From Actinomadura mexicana (GTDB lineage: Bacteria; Actinomycetota; Actinomycetes; Streptosporangiales; Streptosporangiaceae): a DNA stretch of 64,000 nt. The DNA is taken from assembly GCF_900188105.1 (NCBI RefSeq), contig NZ_FZNP01000012.1, positions 62,001-126,000 on the forward strand, in the 5' to 3' direction. Position 1 is the first letter of the stretch. Each line of letters opens with the position of its first letter. Below, piece by piece: positions 16,081 to 25,243 of the stretch. A program made the translations under genes and the position numbers. The notes under the pieces are model-generated. The model did no database searches and was not told the DNA's origin. It saw only the letters and a program-made list of their open reading frames with translations.

Positions 16081-17103
16081 TCAGGTGTCACTCGAGGCTT
16101 CGCCGCCGGTGGCCTGCCGGGTGCCGGGGCCGGCGGCGGCGTCGCCGATCGCCGCCCGCGGGGTCGCGGACGGCGTGCCGGGCGGCACCGGTGCGGCCTG
16201 CGGCGACGCCCCCGGCATGACGCGCACGCGGGCCACCCGCCGGCCCTCCATCCGGGCCACCGCGAGCCGGCGCCCGCCGGCCTCCACCGAGTCGCCCTCG
16301 GCGGGCACGCGGCGCAGCACCGCCATGATGTGCCCGGCGACCGTCTCGTACGGGCCGGCCGGCAGCCGGATGCCGGTCTCGGCGGCGAAGTCGTCCAGGT
16401 TGAGCAGGCCGTCGACCTCGACCACCCCGCCGTGCAGGCGCCGTGCCTGCGCGTCCTGGACATCATATTCGTCGCGGATGTCACCGATGAGCTCCTCCAG
16501 GAGGTCCTCCAGCGTGACGATGCCGGCGACGCCGCCGTACTCGTCCATGACGATCGCCAGGTGGCAGCGCTCGCGGCGCATCTCCGACAGCGCCGGCAGC
16601 ACCCGCTTCGAGGGCGGCAGGAACTTCACCGGACGCACCAGATCGCCCACCGGGCCGTCCCCCCGGAGATCCCGGGCGGACCCGTCCGGCAGGACGGGCG
16701 CCAGCAGGTCGCGGATGTGCACGAAGCCGATCACCTCGTCGTGGGAGTCGCGGCACACGGGGAACCGCGAGTGCGGGCTGCCCGCGGCGACCCGCGCGGC
16801 GGCGGCCAGCGGGAGCGAGGCGTCCAGGAACTCCACCTCGGTGCGCGGGACGAGGACCTCGCGCAGCGGCCGCTCCCCCGCCGCGAACACCTCCCCGATC
16901 AGTGCCCGCTCGTCCTGGGTGAGCTGCGTGTTCTGCGCGACCAGCGCCCGCATCCGCTCGGCGGTGAGCTCCTCGCGGAGCGCGCCCGGGTCGCCGCCCG
17001 ACAGCCGCACGACGAGGTGGGTCGAGCTCGACAGCAGCCGCACCAGGGGGCGGGCGAGCGCCCCCGCGGGCCACGCGGGCGGCTGGGACGGCGTCCGGTC
17101 CAT
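16081..17103 (-). CDS. CBS/CorC-HlyC domain protein lacking a complete DUF21 membrane domain
   Basis: Two CBS motifs (LVPRTEVEFLDAS through GFVHIRDLLAPV, then HLAIVMDEYGGVAGIVTLEDLLEELIGDI) are followed by the CorC/HlyC transporter-associated domain (VDGLLNLDDFAAETG, GHIMAVLRRVP). These proteins normally act in Mg/Co homeostasis at the membrane. Here the protein of 340 residues begins with RPLVRLLSSSTHLVVRLSGGDPG. That stretch resembles only the end of the DUF21 transmembrane domain. About 150-200 residues usually found before it are absent, and galE begins divergently 99 bp upstream. It is either a soluble CorC-like form or a 5'-truncated transporter. GGGGAAGG eight bases before the ATG argues that this start is used. 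Confidence 0.87.
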   Translation of the reverse strand: MDRTPSQPPAWPAGALARPLVRLLSSSTHLVVRLSGGDPGALREELTAERMRALVAQNTQLTQDERALIGEVFAAGERPLREVLVPRTEVEFLDASLPLAAAARVAAGSPHSRFPVCRDSHDEVIGFVHIRDLLAPVLPDGSARDLRGDGPVGDLVRPVKFLPPSKRVLPALSEMRRERCHLAIVMDEYGGVAGIVTLEDLLEELIGDIRDEYDVQDAQARRLHGGVVEVDGLLNLDDFAAETGIRLPAGPYETVAGHIMAVLRRVPAEGDSVEAGGRRLAVARMEGRRVARVRVMPGASPQAAPVPPGTPSATPRAAIGDAAAGPGTRQATGGEASSDT

Positions 17104-17202
17104 GGGTTCAGCCTTCCCCGTTCGGCGTTCCGGATAGCCTGGGTGGACGCCCTAGCCTGGACGCGTCCCGCCGTCCCAGACCCTCGTCGTGGAGGTCCGT
17201 CA

Positions 17203-18156
17203 GTGAAGCTGCTCGTCACCGGAGGCGCCGGCTATGTCGGCAGCGTCGTCTCCGCTCTGCTGCTGGAGGCGGGGCACGAGGTCGTCGTGCTGGACGACCT
17301 GTCCACCGGGCACGCGGACGCGGTGCCCGAGGGCGCCCGGCTGGTGCGCGGCACGCTGCGCGACACGGCGGCGGAGGTGCTCGGCGGCGGCGGGTTCGGC
17401 GCCGTGCTGCACTTCGCGGCCCGCTCGCTCGTCGGGGAGTCCGTCGAGAAGCCCGCCCTGTACTGGGACAAGAACCTCGGCGAGTCCCTCGCCCTGCTGG
17501 ACGCGATGCGCGTCGCGGGCGTGCCCCGGATCGTGTTCTCCTCGACCGCCGCGACCTACGGCGAGCCGGAGTCCACGCCGATCCTGGAGACCGACCCGAC
17601 CCGTCCGACCAACCCCTACGGGGCGTCCAAGCTGGCGATCGACACGGCCCTCGCCGAGTACGCGCGGCTGCACGGCATCGGCGGGGTGTCGCTCCGGTAC
17701 TTCAACGTGGCGGGCGCCTACGGCGGGCTCGGCGAGCGGCACACGGTCGAGACCCACCTGATCCCGAACGTGCTGAGGATCGCTCAGGGCGGCGACGGCG
17801 CCGTGAAGATGTTCGGCGACGACTACCCGACGCCCGACGGCACCTGCGTCCGCGACTACATCCACGTGACCGACCTCGGCCGCGCCCACCTGCTCGCGCT
17901 GGACGCCTGCGAGCCCGGCCGCCACGAGATCTTCAACCTGGGCAGCGGCACCGGCGCCTCCGTCCGCGAGGTCGTCGAGGTCTGCCGCGAGATCACCGGC
18001 CGCGACGTCCCCGCCGAGGTGGCGCCGCGCCGCCCCGGCGATCCGGCGGTGCTGGTCGCCTCCTCGGAGAAGATCCAGGAGCGGCTCGGCTGGAAGCCCG
18101 AACGCGATCTGCGCACCATGGTCGGCGACGCGTGGACCTTCCTGCGCTCCCGGTGA
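17203..18156 (+). CDS. galE: UDP-glucose 4-epimerase
   Basis: NAD-dependent short-chain dehydrogenase interconverting UDP-galactose and UDP-glucose. The GTG start has GGAGG seven bases upstream, giving 317 residues with the Rossmann glycine motif TGGAGYVGS at residues 6-14. The catalytic Y139-x-x-x-K143 lies in PYGASK, Ser/Thr are in SSTAATYG, and the conserved RYFNVAGA and CVRDYIHVTDL follow. It overlaps galK by 4 bp, so the two Leloir genes are coupled. galT is not in this window. Confidence 0.95.
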   Translation: MKLLVTGGAGYVGSVVSALLLEAGHEVVVLDDLSTGHADAVPEGARLVRGTLRDTAAEVLGGGGFGAVLHFAARSLVGESVEKPALYWDKNLGESLALLDAMRVAGVPRIVFSSTAATYGEPESTPILETDPTRPTNPYGASKLAIDTALAEYARLHGIGGVSLRYFNVAGAYGGLGERHTVETHLIPNVLRIAQGGDGAVKMFGDDYPTPDGTCVRDYIHVTDLGRAHLLALDACEPGRHEIFNLGSGTGASVREVVEVCREITGRDVPAEVAPRRPGDPAVLVASSEKIQERLGWKPERDLRTMVGDAWTFLRSR

Positions 18157-19301
18157 CCGGCGCGCTCGGCGGGAGCTTCGCCGGGGCGTTCGGGCGGGCC
18201 CCGGAGGGCGTGTGGCACGCGCCCGGCCGGGTCAACCTGATCGGCGAGCACACCGACTACAACGACGGGTTCGTCCTGCCGTTCGCGCTCCCGCGCGGCG
18301 TCTCGGTCGCCGCCGCCCGCCGCGACGACGGCGTGCTGGAGGTCCGCTCGCTGCAGGCCGCCACCGCCGTCACCGCCCCCGTGGACGGGGGGACGGTCGC
18401 CGCCGAGCACTGGCCCGCCGACCGGGAGTGGGCCGCGTACCCGGTCGGCGTCGCGCGCGTGCTGCGCGAGCACGGGACGGGCGGCGCGTCCCTGCTGATC
18501 GACTCCGACCTCCCGCAGGGCGCGGGCCTCTCCTCGTCCGCCGCCCTGGAATGCGCGACCGCGCTGGCGCTGTGCGACCTGCACGGCGTGGAGATCGACC
18601 GTCCCGCGCTGGCCAGGCTGGCGCAGCGCGCCGAGAACGAGCAGGTCGGCATGCCGTGCGGCCTCATGGACCAGTCGGCGTCCCTGCTGTGCACGCCCGG
18701 CCGCGCGCTGATGCTCGACTGCCGCACCGGGCTGTCGTCGCAGGTCCCGTTCGACCCGGCGGCCTCGGGCATGGTCCTCCTGGTGGTCGACACGCGGGCC
18801 TCGCACGCGCTGACGGGCGGCGACTACGGCCGCCGCCGCGCGGAGTGCGAGGAGGCGGCGTCCCTCCTCGGCGTCGAGGCCCTGCGCGACGTCAAGGACC
18901 TCGCCGCCGCCCTGGCGGCGCTGCGCGATCCCGTCCTGCGCCGCCGCGTCCAGCACGTCGTCACCGAGAACCACCGCGTCGAGGCCGCCGTCGGGCTGCT
19001 GCGCGCCGGCGCCCTCCCCGAGCTCGGCGCCATGCTGAACGCCTCGCACCTGTCCCTGCGCGACCAGTTCGAGGTCTCCTGGCCCGAGGCCGACGCCGCC
19101 GTCGACGCCGCGGTCCGCGCGGGCGCACGGGGCGGCCGCATGGTGGGCGGCGGCTTCGGCGGCTCCGCCATCGTCCTCACCCCGGCCGAGCGCGCCCGGA
19201 AGGTGCGGGACGCGATCACGGCCGCCTACGCCAGGCGCGGCTGGACGCCCCCCGAGTTCCTGGAGGCGCCCCCCTCCGAGGGCGCCCGCCGCGTCAGTTG
19301 A
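18153..19301 (+). CDS. galK: Galactokinase
   Basis: GHMP kinase phosphorylating galactose at C1 with ATP. The N-terminal galactokinase signature GRVNLIGEHTDYNDG is at about residue 23, the ATP-binding DLPQGAGLSSSAALE near residue 120, and the third motif GGRMVGGGFGGSAI near the C-terminus. The GTG at 18153 overlaps the galE stop (GTGA). A GTG seven codons earlier would overlap by 25 bp, and neither start has a strong ribosome binding site. The 3' end overlaps that of the convergent TPR gene by 8 bp. Confidence 0.94.
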   Translation: MTGALGGSFAGAFGRAPEGVWHAPGRVNLIGEHTDYNDGFVLPFALPRGVSVAAARRDDGVLEVRSLQAATAVTAPVDGGTVAAEHWPADREWAAYPVGVARVLREHGTGGASLLIDSDLPQGAGLSSSAALECATALALCDLHGVEIDRPALARLAQRAENEQVGMPCGLMDQSASLLCTPGRALMLDCRTGLSSQVPFDPAASGMVLLVVDTRASHALTGGDYGRRRAECEEAASLLGVEALRDVKDLAAALAALRDPVLRRRVQHVVTENHRVEAAVGLLRAGALPELGAMLNASHLSLRDQFEVSWPEADAAVDAAVRAGARGGRMVGGGFGGSAIVLTPAERARKVRDAITAAYARRGWTPPEFLEAPPSEGARRVS

Positions 19302-21960
19302 GGGCCGACCTCAGGTCGTCGTGGAGGCGGGCGGCCTCCTCGGCGGCGTCGGTCTCGTCCAGGGTGGTGAAGCCGTCGGCGGCGGCCGAGGCGTGCGCGA
19401 CGGCCTCGGGGAGGCGGCCGACCTGGGCGAGGACGCGGGCCTGGTCGTAGGAGACGAGGGCGGTCTCCCAGACGCGGGCGGGCTCGTTGTCCGGAGGGAG
19501 CCCGGCCAGGGCCGCACGGGCCGTGTCCATGACGGAGCCGGCCTCGTCGGCGTCGCCGCTCCACAGCAGGCACATCGCGGCGCGGCGGCGGGTGCGGACC
19601 ACCCCGTAGGGGTCGCCCGCCTTCTCGTTGGCCTCGGCGGCCTCGGCGAACCGGGCCGCGGCCAGGGCGTCCCTGTCGAGGGCGGTCAGGACGCCGCCGG
19701 CCTCCTCCAGGAAGTGCGCGACGGCGTCGTGGCGGCCGTCCCGCGCGGCGTCCTCGGCGAGGGCGGCGAACGTCGCGGCGGCGTCCTCCTCGCCCATCTC
19801 CTTCTGCGCGTGCGCGAGGATCAGGCGGCAGCGCCGGGCGGTGTCGCCGTCCAGGCCGGGCAGCGCCTCCTCGGCGGCCTCGGCGGCCTCCAGGTGGCGG
19901 CCCACGGCCAGGTACGCGGCGGCGAGGTCCACCCGGAGGTGGACGGCCTGCTCGTGCATGCCCCCGGCCGTCCAGGCCGCGATGGCCTCCGCGAGGTCGG
20001 CTATGGCGTCCGCCGGCCGGTCGGCGGCGAAGAGCGCCAGGCCGCGGTCGCCGTGCGCCGCCGCGCGCATCGGCGACGGGGGCAGCACGGCGATCACCTC
20101 GTCGAGGAGGGCGAACACCTCCTCGTCCGGGCCGGTGTCCCGGCGCGCCAGGGTGCGGGCGAGCAGCAGCGCGGGCGAGGCGACCGTCTCCGGTTCGCCG
20201 GAGGCGCGCGAGGCGTCGGCGGAGCGGCGCAGCGCCGCCGCCGCCGCGTCGGTGTCGCCGGTCCGCAGGAGCGCCTGCCCCCGCAGGAACCACAGCTCAC
20301 CGGCGCGGTCGGGCGCGTCGCCGGTGTCGACCCGGTCCAGCGCGGCGAGGGCCTCGGCCGGACGGTCCAGCCCGAGCTGCGCGGTGGCGAGGCGCAGCAG
20401 CGCGGCCGTGGCGTCGCCGTCCTCCCCCGGATGCGCGGTGAGGTGGTCGGCGGACGCGGCCACCTGCTCCAGGCCGCCCTCGTCGCCGAGGTCGACGCGC
20501 ATCGCGCCGAGGCGGCCGAGCGCGCGGTGCCGGCGCGTCTCGTCGCCCAGCTCCGCGTACAGCCGGGACGCCTCCTCCCAGCACCGCGCGGCGCCCTGGT
20601 CGTCGCCCTCGACGGCGAGTTCGACGCCCCGGCCGTCCAGGCGGCGGGCCTTCTGGAGGGGCGTCGGCCCGGCGGTCTCGGCGACGGCGTCGAACCGCCG
20701 GAAGGCCGCCAGCATGCCGGGCAGGTCGCCGGCCCTGCGGCGCCGCTCCACCAGGTCGAGCAGTTCGTCGAGATCGTCCACGGACGCGAGGTCGTCAGCG
20801 GAGGCGGAGTCGTCCGCCGAGGGGTTGCGCGGTGCGGGCGCGGGTGCCGGGCGGCGGTGGTGGGGGGCCAGCGGCAGGAAGTCGACGACCGGCTCGGCCT
20901 CCAGCGTGGCGCGCACCTGGTCGCCCTGGTGGGACGTGCCGTTGCGGGCGTCGAACCGGGCCGCCAGCGCCGTCGCGCGTCCGGCCAGTTCGGCGCGGAG
21001 CTCGGGCAGGGGCACGTCCGCCGCCGGGCGGTCGTCGGCGGCCGGGCGGCGGATGGTCGCCGCGCCGTGGCCGGCCGCCTCGACCACCCGCAGCAGCAGG
21101 GCCGCCGCGGCGGAGAACTCCATGTCGGCGTGCGCGCTCGGGGCCCGGTCGAGCCAGCCGAGGTGCCGCTGCAGGATCTCCAGGCCGCGCGCCCCGTTGC
21201 CCGTGACCGCGCAGAACACCACGTGCTCGGCGACGTCGCCGAGATCGGCGAGGCGCGCCCGGTGCACCCGGTAGGCGCGGCGGTGCGCGCCGGCGGCCTC
21301 CTCGAGGCGGCCCATGCGCAGGTACACCGGCAGCAGCGCCGTCTGGATCGACTGCGGCTGCTCGTTGCAGGACAGCCGCGCGCTCAGCACCGGCGCGGCG
21401 ATCTCGAACGCCTCCTCGTGCCGTCCGGCCTCGACCAGGTGGCGGGCCATGCCGGTCGGGTCGCAGCCCTCGCAGTCGGACAGCTCGTCCCGCTCCGCCG
21501 CGCGCCACTTCACGAACCACTCGTGCGCCGAACCGTCGCCGATGTGCCGCGCCACCACGTTGCGGTAGTGGTACACCGCCTGGAGGCTGTGCCCGCCCGC
21601 CTTGTAGCGCCGCTCCATGTCGTCCAGGACGGCGTGGGCCCGGTCCAGCGGGATCTCCGGGAACGAGGTCAGGGAGCTGACCACCGCCTTCATTTGCCAC
21701 AGCAGGCTGTGCGTCTCGTCGAACCGGGCGGGGTCGCGGTCGTGGTCGGCCAGCGTGCGGCTGAACGTCGCGAACGCCTTCACGGGCTCCCCGCCGTACC
21801 GGTAGGCGTCGGTCAGCCTGACCCGCACGTGGAACGCCAGCACCTCGTCGCCGGCCGCCTCGGCGCGGCGCAGCGCGTCCTCGATCAGGACGGTGCGGGC
21901 CTCCCCGTAGGGCAGCTCCTGCGACCGCGCCATCAGCGCGTAGACGTCATCCATGCTCAT
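19294..21960 (-). CDS. Large TPR-repeat protein coupled to Hsp90
   Basis: Protein of 888 residues that is almost entirely helical repeats. The first 270 residues have a specialised region including WFVKWRAAERDELSDCEGCDPTGMARHLVEAGRHEEAF. A linker around residues 380-400 is rich in Ser/Asp/Ala. From about residue 405 to the end come serial TPR-like helix pairs with small residues at the expected positions (AARCWEEASRLYAELGD, AVHLRVDLAAAYLAVGRHLEAAEAAEEAL). There is no signal peptide or membrane segment, so it is cytoplasmic. GGAGGG lies five bases before the ATG, which overlaps the Hsp90 gene by 14 bp. In eukaryotes Hsp90 co-chaperones are TPR proteins; that this one serves Hsp90 is inference from the coupling. 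Confidence 0.85.
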   Translation of the reverse strand: MSMDDVYALMARSQELPYGEARTVLIEDALRRAEAAGDEVLAFHVRVRLTDAYRYGGEPVKAFATFSRTLADHDRDPARFDETHSLLWQMKAVVSSLTSFPEIPLDRAHAVLDDMERRYKAGGHSLQAVYHYRNVVARHIGDGSAHEWFVKWRAAERDELSDCEGCDPTGMARHLVEAGRHEEAFEIAAPVLSARLSCNEQPQSIQTALLPVYLRMGRLEEAAGAHRRAYRVHRARLADLGDVAEHVVFCAVTGNGARGLEILQRHLGWLDRAPSAHADMEFSAAAALLLRVVEAAGHGAATIRRPAADDRPAADVPLPELRAELAGRATALAARFDARNGTSHQGDQVRATLEAEPVVDFLPLAPHHRRPAPAPAPRNPSADDSASADDLASVDDLDELLDLVERRRRAGDLPGMLAAFRRFDAVAETAGPTPLQKARRLDGRGVELAVEGDDQGAARCWEEASRLYAELGDETRRHRALGRLGAMRVDLGDEGGLEQVAASADHLTAHPGEDGDATAALLRLATAQLGLDRPAEALAALDRVDTGDAPDRAGELWFLRGQALLRTGDTDAAAAALRRSADASRASGEPETVASPALLLARTLARRDTGPDEEVFALLDEVIAVLPPSPMRAAAHGDRGLALFAADRPADAIADLAEAIAAWTAGGMHEQAVHLRVDLAAAYLAVGRHLEAAEAAEEALPGLDGDTARRCRLILAHAQKEMGEEDAAATFAALAEDAARDGRHDAVAHFLEEAGGVLTALDRDALAAARFAEAAEANEKAGDPYGVVRTRRRAAMCLLWSGDADEAGSVMDTARAALAGLPPDNEPARVWETALVSYDQARVLAQVGRLPEAVAHASAAADGFTTLDETDAAEEAARLHDDLRSALN

Positions 21961-23722
21961 CAGGGCCCTCCGGGGAGTGGACGGCCCACTCCAGCAGGCC
22001 GATGAAGGAACGGTTCAGGACCGCCGTGTCGACGGGCCGCAGCGGATGGTGGCCGAGCAGCAGCGCCTGCCCGTACAGGGCCTGGACGGCCGCCTCGACG
22101 GGCCCGCCGTCCCCCAGCGAGGTGACGCGCCGGGCCAGCGGGTTGCGGTAGTTCAGCACCAGCTGGGGACGGTCGGCGCCCGTGGTGGCGCCGACCGCGC
22201 CGAGCACGTCCGCCCACAGCTCGCCCGCCTCCTCCCGCGCACGCGCGAGCTCGTCGCGGAACTGCGCGTCCCGGCTCGTCAGGTACAGCGCGGGCAGCGA
22301 CGCGGGGTCGAAGTCGCGGACGACGACCTCGCAGCCGAGCCGCTCCACCGCCCGCTGCGCCGCCGCCAGGAACGGCCGCAGCGCCAGCTCCGCCGCCGGG
22401 TCGAGGACGCCGAACGTGGTGGTCAGCTCAGCCGCGTCCAGCCGCGCGAGCCGGATGTCGGGGTCGAGGTCCGGCAGCCGTTCGATGATCTCGGTGTCGT
22501 GGACGTAGCCGCCGTTGACCAGGCCCACGCCCTGGGCGCCCGCGACCGCCGCGAGCCGCCGGAACTCGTCCACGTCCGCGGTGAACCGGCCGCCCGGATG
22601 GCGGCGGCGGAACTCGTGCAGGGTCATCGGCCCGGATGACGTCTCGTACTCCAGCCACCGGTCGACGATCCGCAGCATGTCGTCGTCGTGCAGGGCCATC
22701 GCCTTGACGCCGAGCTGGTGCAGCCGCAGGAAGGCGCGCAGCCGCGCCGGGTCGGTCTCGGCGAGCTTCACCAGCCACTGCCGCAGCACCTCGCCGAGGC
22801 CGTGCCGCGTCGATTCGAGGAGCTCGTCCTCGTAGAGGGCCTCGCGGCTCGCGGTCGGCCGCAGCTCCCCCGCGTCCACGACGCAGCGCGCGAAGAACGC
22901 CCAGTCGGGGAGGAGCCCCTCGACGTGCTCGGCCAGCAGCATGCGCTTCAGGTAGACGCGGTGCGCGGCGCGCGCGGACGGCGACACCGGCTCGGGCAGG
23001 ACGAACGCGACGCCGGTCAGCCCCGCCTCCGGCACGTCGAGGTCCACGACGTCGAACGGGGTGAACCCGCAGACCTCCTCGCAGTACCGCTCCAGCGCCC
23101 GCCTGCGGTCGGCGGGGTCGCGGTAGGAGGCCCGCCACGGCGGCCCGTCGCCGGTGACGGCGGCACCGTCCACGACCAGCTCGACCGGGAGGAGCGACCC
23201 GTACACGGCGGCCAGTTCGGCGACGACCGGCGGGCTCAGCAGCTCCGCCGCGCCCGGCCGCGCCCGCAGCGTCACCGTCGTTCCCGGCTCGTCCCGCTCG
23301 CCGGGCTCGACCCGGTAGCTGCCCTCGGAGCGTCCCGTCCACCGGACGGCGCCGCCGCCCCGCGCGGACCGCGTCACGACCTCGATCTCGTCCGCGACGA
23401 GGAACGCCGACAGCAGCCCGATCCCGAACTGGCCGAGGAAGTCGTGGCGCGCGAAGCCCAGTTCGTCCCGCTTGGACGACCGCCCGATCGTCGCCAGCAG
23501 CGTGTGCACCTCGTCCTCGGTCAGGCCGACGCCGTCGTCGTGGACGCGCAGAACGCCGCCGCCCGTCTCGATCTCGACGCGGCCGCCGGCGCCGCGCGCC
23601 GTGATCGCGTCCACCGCGTTCTGCAGCAGTTCCCGCAGGTAGACCCGCGGGCTCGCGTACAGATGGCGGCTCAGCAGGTCCACCACGCCCCGCAGGTCCA
23701 CCTGGAACGCCTGTTCGACCAC
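21947..23722 (-). CDS. Hsp90-family molecular chaperone (HtpG-like)
   Basis: GHKL-type ATPase chaperone of 591 residues, a little shorter than HtpG (about 625). The N-terminal ATP pocket is complete: ELLQNAVDAITARG, DDGVGLTEDEV, lid segment GRSSKRDEL, GQFGIGLLSAF and GTTVTLRAR. The middle domain holds VDAGELRPTASREALYED, equivalent to the SREMLQ region of HtpG, with VYLKRMLLAEH. The C-terminal dimerisation part is divergent and ends SPEGPDEHG, with no MEEVD-like tail. The GTG at 23722 is preferred because GGGGAGG is seven bases away, compared with one base for the GTG two codons earlier. It is transcribed with and overlaps the TPR gene. Confidence 0.9.
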   Translation of the reverse strand: MVEQAFQVDLRGVVDLLSRHLYASPRVYLRELLQNAVDAITARGAGGRVEIETGGGVLRVHDDGVGLTEDEVHTLLATIGRSSKRDELGFARHDFLGQFGIGLLSAFLVADEIEVVTRSARGGGAVRWTGRSEGSYRVEPGERDEPGTTVTLRARPGAAELLSPPVVAELAAVYGSLLPVELVVDGAAVTGDGPPWRASYRDPADRRRALERYCEEVCGFTPFDVVDLDVPEAGLTGVAFVLPEPVSPSARAAHRVYLKRMLLAEHVEGLLPDWAFFARCVVDAGELRPTASREALYEDELLESTRHGLGEVLRQWLVKLAETDPARLRAFLRLHQLGVKAMALHDDDMLRIVDRWLEYETSSGPMTLHEFRRRHPGGRFTADVDEFRRLAAVAGAQGVGLVNGGYVHDTEIIERLPDLDPDIRLARLDAAELTTTFGVLDPAAELALRPFLAAAQRAVERLGCEVVVRDFDPASLPALYLTSRDAQFRDELARAREEAGELWADVLGAVGATTGADRPQLVLNYRNPLARRVTSLGDGGPVEAAVQALYGQALLLGHHPLRPVDTAVLNRSFIGLLEWAVHSPEGPDEHG

Positions 23723-23849
23723 CGGCACGCCTCCCCGATCACTTTCCGAGCGATCACACCCTAGCGACCGATACCGACGCCTTCAGATTTTTTGTCCGCA
23801 GATCATGCGTCCGCGGGCGCCGCGGGCGCCGGCCGGGACCGGGCGCGGA

Positions 23850-23880
23850 CGAGCCCCGGACCGGGGTGGTCCGGGGCTCG
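23850..23880 (-). terminator. Terminator hairpin after mdh
   Basis: A perfect 13-bp stem (CGAGCCCCGGACC and its complement) with a 5-nt loop starts 46 nt past the mdh stop. It is a strong GC hairpin without a U-run, typical of this replicon's transcription ends, and separates mdh from the Hsp90 unit. Confidence 0.75.
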
Positions 23881-23925
23881 TGGCGCATGCCCGCTCGGGG
23901 CTCGCGCAGGGCGCTCAGGCGAGGC

Positions 23926-24915
<990 letters not shown>

Positions 24916-25114
24916 GCGTCCTTCTCCTGCTGTGACCTGACGGGCTCAGGCGGCCATCCTTGGAACCCCGACCGCCCGAGAGGCCGCCCGCCTGCGCTGC
25001 GTGGCGCGGGTTCTCTCGCCGTCGAGATAGTTGCGGTGCCAGGCTATCGCGCACCTCCCGCCCGCCACCGCCCAGGTGCGCCTCCCGGCATGCCACCCCG
25101 CCCCGAACAGGCGG

Positions 25115-25146
25115 AAGGCCGTCCCGGACGGATCCGGAACGGCCTT
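25115..25146 (-). terminator. Hairpin between icd and mdh
   Basis: AAGGCCGTCCCGG at 25115-25127 pairs with CCGGAACGGCCTT at 25134-25146 around a 6-nt loop, with one mismatch. It lies about 100 nt past the icd stop and would end icd transcription ahead of mdh. Its right arm abuts the type I-E-like repeat described separately. Confidence 0.6.
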
Positions 25147-25232
25147 CACCCCCGCATGCGCGGGGAGCACGGCGGCGGCACCCCCCTGGCTGACCGCGCA
25201 GGGAGGATCAGCCCCGCCGCGGCGGGGAGCAC
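25142..25232 (-). repeat. Two degenerate type I-E CRISPR-like repeats flanking one 33-bp spacer
   Basis: On the minus strand, 25232-25204 and 25170-25142 both begin GTGCTCCCCGC. Each then has a short GC palindrome (CGCGGCGGGG, GCATGCGGGGG) followed by a TGA/CTGA-containing end. This is the layout of actinobacterial type I-E repeats of 28-29 bp. The enclosed interval 25171-25203 is 33 bp, giving a 62-bp period against the usual 61. No cas genes or further units are visible. The same hairpins lie just after icd, so tandem terminators are the main alternative. Nothing else was recognised in the 328-bp gap 24916-25243 apart from the hairpin at 25115-25146. Confidence 0.35.
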
Positions 25233-25243
25233 TCGCGGGAGTA

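Noticed and set aside
17203..18156. Possible fusion of galE to an upstream open frame starting at 14794
   Set aside because: The upstream part is antisense to trpS and the CorC-like gene; a GTG with GGAGG at 17203 and the Rossmann motif at residue 6 fix the true start.
19321..22005. Plus-strand open frame of 894 codons
   Set aside because: Exactly antisense to the TPR protein, whose frame shows repeats, a ribosome binding site and coupling to Hsp90.
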